Source: Solirubrobacterales bacterium
GTDB lineage: Bacteria > Actinomycetota > Thermoleophilia > Solirubrobacterales > Solirubrobacteraceae
Assembly: GCA_027315255.1 (NCBI GenBank)
Contig: DAHUYL010000056.1
Span: 47,831-111,830 of the forward strand
Length of the DNA: 64,000 nucleotides
Direction: 5' to 3'
In this document: piece by piece, positions 57,484 through 64,000 of the stretch
Position numbering within the stretch: the first letter of the stretch is position 1
Layout of the letters: every line of letters starts with the position of its first letter
Translations under genes and position numbers: made by a program
Notes under the pieces: model-generated
Databases searched by the model: none
Told to the model about the DNA's origin: nothing
The model's input: only the letters and a program-made list of their open reading frames with translations

Positions 57484-59003
57484 GCGAGCTCGCCCACGGC
57501 CGCCTCGACGGCGGCGAGAATCGTGCCGTCCGCGAGCAGCCCGACGGCGGCGTCGAGCTCGGGTGCGAGGAAGCGGTCGGCTCCGGGACCGGGGACGCGC
57601 ACGCGCAGTGCCTCGAGCGCCGCGGCGGTCGCCTGCGAGGGCGCCAGCGGCGCGCGCAGCTCGATTGCCCGCGCCGCGCAGACGAGCTCGACCGCGAGGA
57701 TCCGCCGCAGGTTGGCGACGGCCTTGCGCAGCTTGCGGGCGGCGCCCCAGCTCATCGAGACATGATCCTCCTGCATCGCGCTCGTCGGCAGCGAGTCGAC
57801 GCTCGCGGGCGCCGCCAGCCGGCGGTTCTCGGCCGCGACCCCGGCCTGCGTGTAGTGGGCGATCATCAGTCCCGAGTCGACTCCGGGGTCGGCTGCGAGG
57901 AACGGCGGCAGCCCGTGCGAACGGGTCGGGTCGAGCAGGCGATCGGTGCGCCGCTCGGCGATCGCACCGACCTCGGCGGCGGCGATCGCGAGGAAGTCGG
58001 CGACGAGCCCGACGGGCGCGCCGTGGAAGTTGCCGCACGACTCGACGCGGCCGTCGGGCAGCACCATCGGGTTGTCGATCGCGGCGCGCAGTTCGCGCAG
58101 CGCGACCGCGTCGGCGAACGCGACGGTGTCGCGGGCGGCGCCGATCACCTGGGGGGCACAGCGCACGCTGTAGGCGTCCTGGACGCGGGGGTCGTTCACC
58201 CGGTGGCTCTGCACGATCGCGGAGCCGTCGAGCAGGCGCGCGAGGTTGGCGGCGCTGTCGGCCTGGCCGGGGTGGGGGCGCAGGGCGATCAGGTCCTCGG
58301 CAAACGCCCGGTCGGTGCCGAGCAGCGCCTCGACCGACATCGCCGCCGCCACGTCGGCGAGCTTCAGCAGCCGGCGCAGGTCGTGCAGCGCGAGGATCAC
58401 CATCCCGAGCGAGCCGTCGGTGCCGTTGATCAGCGCGAGCCCCTCCTTGGCGATCAGCGTCAGCGGCTCGATCCCGGCCTCGGCCAGCGCCTGCGCAGCC
58501 GGGCGGGGGCGGCCGGCTCCGGTGACCTCGCCCTCGCCGATCAGTGCGAGCGCGCAGTGGGCGAGCGGCGCGAGGTCGCCGCTCGCGCCGAGTGACCCGT
58601 GCTCGGGCACGACCGGCGTGATCCCCGCGCTCAGCAGCCGAAGGATCGCGTCGGCCACCACCGGCCGCGCGCCCGAGTAGCCCATCGCGAGCGAGCGGGC
58701 CCGCAGCAGCATCATCGCGCGGACGGTCTCGCGCTCGACCGGCGGCCCCATCCCGGCGGCGTGCGAGCGGATCAGCGCCCGCTGCAGCTCGACCCGGCGA
58801 TCGGCGGGGATCGGGACGTTGGCGAGCGAGCCGAACCCGGTCGAGACGCCGTACGCAGGCTGCTCGGACTCGGCGAGGTGGCGCACGACCGCGGCGGTCC
58901 GCTCCATCGCCCGGCGCGGCAGGTCCGCGAGCGTGACCGTCACGTCCCCGCGCGCGGCGGTGACGACGTCGGCCGGGGACAGGAGCGCCGGATCGAGCCG
59001 CAC
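57480..59003 (-). CDS. hutH: Histidine ammonia-lyase
   Basis: [23 protein letters not shown] (MIO Ala-Ser-Gly), [31 protein letters not shown]. Confidence 0.96.
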   Translation of the reverse strand: MRLDPALLSPADVVTAARGDVTVTLADLPRRAMERTAAVVRHLAESEQPAYGVSTGFGSLANVPIPADRRVELQRALIRSHAAGMGPPVERETVRAMMLLRARSLAMGYSGARPVVADAILRLLSAGITPVVPEHGSLGASGDLAPLAHCALALIGEGEVTGAGRPRPAAQALAEAGIEPLTLIAKEGLALINGTDGSLGMVILALHDLRRLLKLADVAAAMSVEALLGTDRAFAEDLIALRPHPGQADSAANLARLLDGSAIVQSHRVNDPRVQDAYSVRCAPQVIGAARDTVAFADAVALRELRAAIDNPMVLPDGRVESCGNFHGAPVGLVADFLAIAAAEVGAIAERRTDRLLDPTRSHGLPPFLAADPGVDSGLMIAHYTQAGVAAENRRLAAPASVDSLPTSAMQEDHVSMSWGAARKLRKAVANLRRILAVELVCAARAIELRAPLAPSQATAAALEALRVRVPGPGADRFLAPELDAAVGLLADGTILAAVEAAVGELA

Positions 59004-59047
59004 AGCGCGACCCTACCGAGTTGGCCCGGTGCCCTGCAGGCGCGGAC

Positions 59048-59074
59048 CCGGATTCCGCCGGGGGCGGAATCCGG
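59048..59074 (-). terminator. Perfect 12-bp hairpin between PadR stop and hutH start
   Basis: CCGGATTCCGCC-ggg-GGCGGAATCCGG. Confidence 0.6.
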
Positions 59075-59105
59075 AGCGCGCGCCGCGAGACTCTTCAGGC
59101 GAGGC

Positions 59106-59804
59106 TCACGATTCGTCCTGGTCGGTCGACCCGGGATCGCTCTTGCGAGCGGCGGGATCGTCGCCCGCAAGCAGCCGGTACAGGGCCCGGCGGACCTCCT
59201 CGAGAAGCTCGGCCGCCCGCGCGACCTGATGCTGGTCGCCGTCCTGGAGCACCTGCATCGCCGCCTTCGCGGTCGACGCGATCGCCCGCTTGAAGTCGAC
59301 GTAGGCCTCGTGGATCTCGCCCTCGGGCTCCCACGGCGGCTTCTGATCGCCCCTTGCCTCGACCTGCTCGCGTCCCGCATCGGTGATCTCGAAGACTCGC
59401 CCGGAATCGATCGAAACCTGCCGGATCAAGCCCTCGTCCTCGAGCTGGGCCAGCGCCGGGTAGACCGATCCCGGGCTCGGGCGCCAGCGGCCGTCGCTGC
59501 GCTGCTCGAGCGCCTGCATCAGCTGGTAGCCGTTGGCAGGGCCGTCGAGATGCAGCAGGAGCAGCAGTGCCGTGCGGACATCTCCGCGCCGCCGGCGCCA
59601 GCGCGGGCCGCCGGGGCCGAACCCGCCGAGCTCCGCGAACATCGCGCCGAACGGGCCGACGCCCTTGGGGCCCCAGAACGGGCGGCCGCCACCGCGGTGG
59701 CCTCCGGGGCCGCCGAACGGTCCGCCCGGGCCCGGCTCGTCGGTTCCCTCGCCCGGGAACCGCGCGCGCGCGTGCCTCGTGTGAATGCCTTCGTTACACA
59801 TCAT
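59106..59804 (-). CDS. PadR family transcriptional regulator with Gly/Pro-rich N-terminus
   Basis: RTALLLLLHLDGPANGYQLMQALEQRSDGRWRPSPGSVYPALAQLEDEGLIRQ. Confidence 0.9.
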   Translation of the reverse strand: MMCNEGIHTRHARARFPGEGTDEPGPGGPFGGPGGHRGGGRPFWGPKGVGPFGAMFAELGGFGPGGPRWRRRRGDVRTALLLLLHLDGPANGYQLMQALEQRSDGRWRPSPGSVYPALAQLEDEGLIRQVSIDSGRVFEITDAGREQVEARGDQKPPWEPEGEIHEAYVDFKRAIASTAKAAMQVLQDGDQHQVARAAELLEEVRRALYRLLAGDDPAARKSDPGSTDQDES

Positions 59805-59811
59805 CTGTATC

Positions 59812-59844
59812 TCCTATCTATCGAGATAGGTCAACGATATATCG
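59812..59844. promoter_or_regulatory. Candidate PadR operator
   Basis: CTATCT-atcg-AGATAG (59812-59827) and AACGATATATCGTT (59831-59844, perfect palindrome) immediately upstream of the PadR gene. Confidence 0.6.
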
Positions 59845-60029
59845 TTATCTAGCAGATGTCAAGGGGCGTCGACCACGCTCGCCTGGGCCGCGGCGGCGAA
59901 GCCATCGAGCCGGAGACTGACCGGGCCGGCGCGGTCGGCGTAGCCGAAGCGTCAGACCACTGACCAGGAGGCGATCTGGAGCCCGGCCGGACGGTCGGGA
60001 GGCAACGTCGATCGTGGCGAGCGCAACCT

Positions 60030-61826
60030 TTGGCCCCGGAGCGGGTTCTATCTGGCATGGCGCCGGCGCACCTGCCCGCGCCGCCGCGGTTCATGTCCAG
60101 GTGGATCGTCGCGGTGCTGCTGATCACGACGTCCACGCTCGTCGCGGGCGCCGCGCTCGCATCCCGCGCGCAGGCCGCTGGCAACCAGGTGGCGATCATC
60201 CAGGACGATGCGCAGCTGCTGACGAATCCGGTGGGCACGCTCCTGCGGTTTCGCCAGCTCGGCGCCCAGCAGGTGCGGGTCGCGCTGCGCTGGCAGTTGA
60301 TCGCTCCCGACCCCAACTCGTTCAAGGCGCCGGCGCACTTCGATGCGGCGAACCCGGCCGACTACCCGGCCCGCCTGTGGGCGCCGTACGACGCGATCGT
60401 CCGCGACGCGACCGCCGACCGGATCCAGGTGAACTTCAACGTCGTCGGCGGCGCGCCGTTGTGGGCGACCGGGCCGGGAATGCCGAAGGCGACGATGGCT
60501 CAGGGCTGGCCGTTCCACAACTGGGAGCCGAACGCGAACGACTTCTTCCAGTTCATGCGGGCGGTCGGAGAGCGCTACAGCGGCAGCTACAACCCGGGCA
60601 GGCGCCGGCTGATGCCACACAACAGGGGCGACCTGCCGCGCGTGGACTTCTGGTCGATCTGGAACGAGCCCAACTACGGTCCGAGCCTCGCCCCGCAGGC
60701 GCTCCCCGGCCATCAGCTTCCGGGCCACGTGCCGGTGCCCGCGAGCGGGCGCATGTACCGGGCGCTCGTGGCCGCCGCGTGGGCGGCACTGCACATGACC
60801 GGCCACGGCAACGACGGCTTTCTGATCGGCGAGCTCGCGCCGCGCGCGACGAACGTCCCGTTCGGCAACTTCAACGGGATGCTGCCGACCACGTTCGTCC
60901 AGTCGCTGTACTGCCTCGGCTCGAACTACCGGCCGCTGCGAGGCGAGCTCGCGACGCTCGAGGGGTGCCCGGCGAACCTCGCGGGGACACGCGCGTTCGT
61001 CGCTCGCAACGCGGGGCTGTTCAAGGCCGGCGGCTTCTCCGATCACGCCTACATGCGCTGGTTCCCGCCCAACCAGGAGGAGAACTACACATCCAACTCC
61101 GGGCAGCGTTACCCGCCCAGCGTGTGGTCCTCGCTGGTGCACGGCTTCTCCTCGTTCGGGACGATCGGGAACCTCACCTCTGCGCTCAACCGCTCGTTCG
61201 GGGCGTACGGCTGGAAGCGGCATCTGCCGATCTGGAACACCGAGTTCGGCTACATGACCGACCCGCCGAAGCGACCGAACAAGAAGGACCAATCTCCCGC
61301 CGTCTCGCCTGCAACGGCTGCCTACTACGACAACTGGGCGGAGTACCTCTCGTGGAAGAACCCCCAGATCGGGTCGTTCGAGCAGTACCTGCTGTTCGAC
61401 CCGCTGCGGCCCTCGTTCTCCAACAACTTCGGCGGCTACGCCAGCGGTCTGGTGTTCTACAACGGCCGCCCGAAGCCCGGCTACGCCGCGTGGCGGCTGC
61501 CGCTGTACATGCCGCATACGGTCGCCGGCAGCCGTTTTCAGCCGCTCGAGGTGTGGGGCGACGTGCGCCCGGCCTACTACCAGATGCTCGACCAGAAGCA
61601 TTCGCGCGTGACGACGCAGCTGCTGTTCAAGTCCGCGAGCGGTGGCGGCTACACGCTGCTCGACACCGTCACGATCCACTCGCGCCAGGGCTACTTCGAC
61701 GTTCACCTGAAGTTCCCGTCGAGCGGGACCCTGCTGATGCGCTGGTACTACCCGACTGACGCGTTGTTCGGTGCCGCCTCCGGGCAGGCGGTCTTCAGCC
61801 GGAGCATCAGGGTAACGGTCCGCTGA
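60030..61826 (+). CDS. Secreted clan GH-A-like glycoside hydrolase
   Basis: Signal segment; acid/base-like WSIWNEPNYG and nucleophile-like PIWNTEFGYMT; start may be 60057 or 60093. Confidence 0.72.
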   Translation: MAPERVLSGMAPAHLPAPPRFMSRWIVAVLLITTSTLVAGAALASRAQAAGNQVAIIQDDAQLLTNPVGTLLRFRQLGAQQVRVALRWQLIAPDPNSFKAPAHFDAANPADYPARLWAPYDAIVRDATADRIQVNFNVVGGAPLWATGPGMPKATMAQGWPFHNWEPNANDFFQFMRAVGERYSGSYNPGRRRLMPHNRGDLPRVDFWSIWNEPNYGPSLAPQALPGHQLPGHVPVPASGRMYRALVAAAWAALHMTGHGNDGFLIGELAPRATNVPFGNFNGMLPTTFVQSLYCLGSNYRPLRGELATLEGCPANLAGTRAFVARNAGLFKAGGFSDHAYMRWFPPNQEENYTSNSGQRYPPSVWSSLVHGFSSFGTIGNLTSALNRSFGAYGWKRHLPIWNTEFGYMTDPPKRPNKKDQSPAVSPATAAYYDNWAEYLSWKNPQIGSFEQYLLFDPLRPSFSNNFGGYASGLVFYNGRPKPGYAAWRLPLYMPHTVAGSRFQPLEVWGDVRPAYYQMLDQKHSRVTTQLLFKSASGGGYTLLDTVTIHSRQGYFDVHLKFPSSGTLLMRWYYPTDALFGAASGQAVFSRSIRVTVR

Positions 61827-61844
61827 CAGAGGCCAGCTGAGGCG

Positions 61845-62774
61845 TCAGTCGGCGTCGTCGTCCGAGGGACCGCGGCCACCGCCGGTGGTGCGGCTGCGCA
61901 ACCAGTCCGCGGCCTGCTCGGCGAGCCCGCCGACCTGGTTGCCCAGGTTGGCGACGTTGTCGCCGACCTCGCGGAACAGCGAGCGGAAGCGCTCGGCGTA
62001 GTACTCCATCGCGTCGCCGGCTTCCTCGCGCACGCTCTCCTTCTGGTCGCGGGTCCGGTACTCGCCGCGCAGGATGCGATCGTAGTCGCCGCCCTGGACC
62101 CACTTCATGATCTCCGACACGCGCCGCACCGCGTACGCGTGCGTCTGGCCGATCTCGTTGAAGAAGCGCCGCACGCGGTCGCTGGGGTCGTCCCAGCTCT
62201 CGTACGCCGCCGCCTGCGACATGAACGCATCCAGGTCGAGGTCCTCGGCCGGCAGGCCGCCGGCCGTCACCATCAGCGTCCGGCAGACGATCTGCGGGTC
62301 GCGCACGGCGAGCACCGCGGCGCGGTCACAGCTCAGCTCGGTCGCGCGATACCACTCGAGCAGCACCGCCCGGACGGCCATGAACGGGATCCCGACGAAC
62401 GGAAGCGGGCTGGCGCCCGCGCTCAGCAGGATGTTGAGTGCCGTCACGTACACCATGTGGTCGGACAGGATGTGGCCGAGCTCGTGTGCGATCACGGCCC
62501 GCTGCTCGCCGGGCCCGAGCCGCTTCACGAACCCGGCATCGACCACGATGATCGGCTTCTGGGAGCCGATCGTGGCCGCCAGTCCGAGCACGTTGCGGGT
62601 GACGTACAGGTCGTACACGTCGGGCATGTCGAGCACCCGGCAGGCGAACTCGTGCGCCGCGTACAGCTCGGGGAGCTGCCGCTCGGAGACCTTGATCGAG
62701 GTGCCCAGGTAGAACTGGCGCAGCGCGCGCTCGTACCGCCACTCGATCAGCTTTCGCACGACCTTGTCGAGCAT
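61845..62774 (-). CDS. M48 family metallopeptidase
   Basis: RAVIAHELGHILSDHMVYVTALNILL zinc motif and downstream E (RATELSCDRAA); true N-terminus may extend upstream to ~62879. Confidence 0.88.
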   Translation of the reverse strand: MLDKVVRKLIEWRYERALRQFYLGTSIKVSERQLPELYAAHEFACRVLDMPDVYDLYVTRNVLGLAATIGSQKPIIVVDAGFVKRLGPGEQRAVIAHELGHILSDHMVYVTALNILLSAGASPLPFVGIPFMAVRAVLLEWYRATELSCDRAAVLAVRDPQIVCRTLMVTAGGLPAEDLDLDAFMSQAAAYESWDDPSDRVRRFFNEIGQTHAYAVRRVSEIMKWVQGGDYDRILRGEYRTRDQKESVREEAGDAMEYYAERFRSLFREVGDNVANLGNQVGGLAEQAADWLRSRTTGGGRGPSDDDAD

Positions 62775-62929
62775 CGGGATCGACTTCAGCGCCGCGGTCG
62801 CGGCCCGGTCCGCCGGATGCTCGTACGCCTTCGGCGAGATGTTGGTGAACGGCTCGACGCTGTCGGGCAGGAACTCGATCGCTCAAGCCTACTCGCTCCG
62901 CTCGGGCGTCGGCCCCGGGGGCTATTCGC

Positions 62930-63943
62930 TCAGGCGGGAACCGCCGGCGGAAGTCCGAAGCGGGCCACCAGCTCGCTGCCGTCGAACCGGCTCAGCTCGG
63001 AGATTCGATCACCCGCCAGCGTGAGCACGAACACGCCGGTGCCGGTTGCGACCGTGGCGCCGGGTTCGGCGATGTAGGCCCCGAACGCAGGCTGTCCGTT
63101 CGCGCGGGCCGGCAGCAGGATCAGCCGGCCCCCGCTTCGCCGCGTCGCGCTGACATGCCGGAGGAACTCGGCGCACGCGGCACGGCCCACGTACTCGAGC
63201 GGCTCGGGCGGCATCGTCACGAGCGCGTCGTCGGTCAACAGCGCGATCACCCGATCCATGTCGCCGCGCTCGAACGCGTCGGCGAACGTGCTCGCGAGCT
63301 CGCGCTCGAGCGCCGATCCGGGCGCGGGCGCGCGCTCGCGCGGTGGCGCCATGCGTGCCTCGAGCGCCGCGCGAGCGCGCTGCAGGGCGCTGTTGACCGT
63401 CGCCTCGCTGATGTTCAGCGCGGCCGCGACCTCGGCTGCGCGGAAGCCGAGCACGTCGCGCAGCACGAGCGCGGCCCGCTGGTTCAGCGTCAGACGCTGG
63501 AGCTCGGCGATGAACGCCAGCCCGACCGCCTCACGCATCTCGTAGCGCGCGTCCGGGCCGGGCGCCGCGTCCGGGACGCCGTCGAGCAGCTCGTCCGGGT
63601 ATGGCTGCAGGTAGGTCAGCTCGGTCAGCCGGGTCGGGGGCGGCGGCTTGAACGGCAGCCCGGGGCCGGTCGTCCGCGGCCGCCGCTCCTGGTCACGCAG
63701 CATGTTGAAGCAACGGTTGGTGGCGATCCGGTACAGCCACGCGCGCAGCGACGCGCGCTCCTCGAAGCCGTCGAGCCCGCGCCACGCCGAGACGAGCGTC
63801 TCCTGGAGCGCATCCTCGGCGTCCTGGAGCGATCCGAGGATCCGATAGCAGTGCAGCTGCAGCTCGCGCCGGAACGGTGCGGTCAGCTCGGCGAACGCCG
63901 ACTCGCTGCCGGCACGAGCGCGCTCGAGTGCGATCCGGGTCAC
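62930..63943 (-). CDS. ECF-type sigma-70 factor with C-terminal SnoaL-like domain
   Basis: QLHCYRILGSLQDAEDALQETLVSAWRGLDGFEERASLRAWLYRIATNRCFNMLR; LRDVLGFRAAEVAAALNISEATVNSALQRARAAL; SnoaL-like tail; GTG start. Confidence 0.92.
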   Translation of the reverse strand: MTRIALERARAGSESAFAELTAPFRRELQLHCYRILGSLQDAEDALQETLVSAWRGLDGFEERASLRAWLYRIATNRCFNMLRDQERRPRTTGPGLPFKPPPPTRLTELTYLQPYPDELLDGVPDAAPGPDARYEMREAVGLAFIAELQRLTLNQRAALVLRDVLGFRAAEVAAALNISEATVNSALQRARAALEARMAPPRERAPAPGSALERELASTFADAFERGDMDRVIALLTDDALVTMPPEPLEYVGRAACAEFLRHVSATRRSGGRLILLPARANGQPAFGAYIAEPGATVATGTGVFVLTLAGDRISELSRFDGSELVARFGLPPAVPA

Positions 63944-64000
63944 GCGGGTGATCTTCGCATCTGGGTGGATCGGGAGGTCGGTGCTGTGCGGGCTCGATCA

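Overview
High-GC actinobacterial-type chromosomal window, probably from the Thermoleophilia/Solirubrobacterales group (an inference from protein flavour only). It is densely coded, with about 50 supportable CDSs and no rRNA, tRNA, CRISPR array or transposase that I could recognise. Main blocks: nadE, UDP-sugar pyrophosphorylase, CYTH protein and a LuxR-type response regulator; TetR/MFS operon; FHA-trypsin protease; a remodelled light/B12-type locus (MerR-B12 regulator, SRPBCC, NAD(P)-binding protein, truncated FAD oxidoreductase); type III glutamine synthetase; MlaE-MlaE-MlaF-MMPL transport operon; mIHF-like protein; BioF/Kbl-like aminotransferase; AlkA; NMT1/THI5-type ABC importer; AbrB/PIN toxin-antitoxin pair; MoxR/CoxE pair; GGDEF-EAL protein; D-glucuronyl C5-epimerase-like protein; acyl-CoA dehydrogenase; a compact histidine-utilisation operon (hutH-hutU-def-hutF-hutI) followed by tandem M29 aminopeptidases; PadR; GH-like protein; M48 protease; ECF sigma factor. 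Strongest leads: (1) a catalytically intact peptide-deformylase homologue inserted between hutU and hutF, with 4-nt overlaps on both sides and no hutG in the cluster, so a candidate replacement N-formylglutamate deformylase; (2) 11-bp-period direct repeats upstream of both the MerR-B12 gene and its neighbouring operon, like CarH-type operators, with a regulator that has Glu where the CarH bis-His ligand is expected; (3) an NMT1/THI5 binding protein whose central lobe appears replaced by a Thr-rich low-complexity tract; (4) a nested inverted-repeat element at 12290-12390; (5) a PIN toxin that appears to start at CTG within a CTGA overlap; (6) two decayed genes in intergenic space. All homology calls come from reading sequence motifs; no database search was run.
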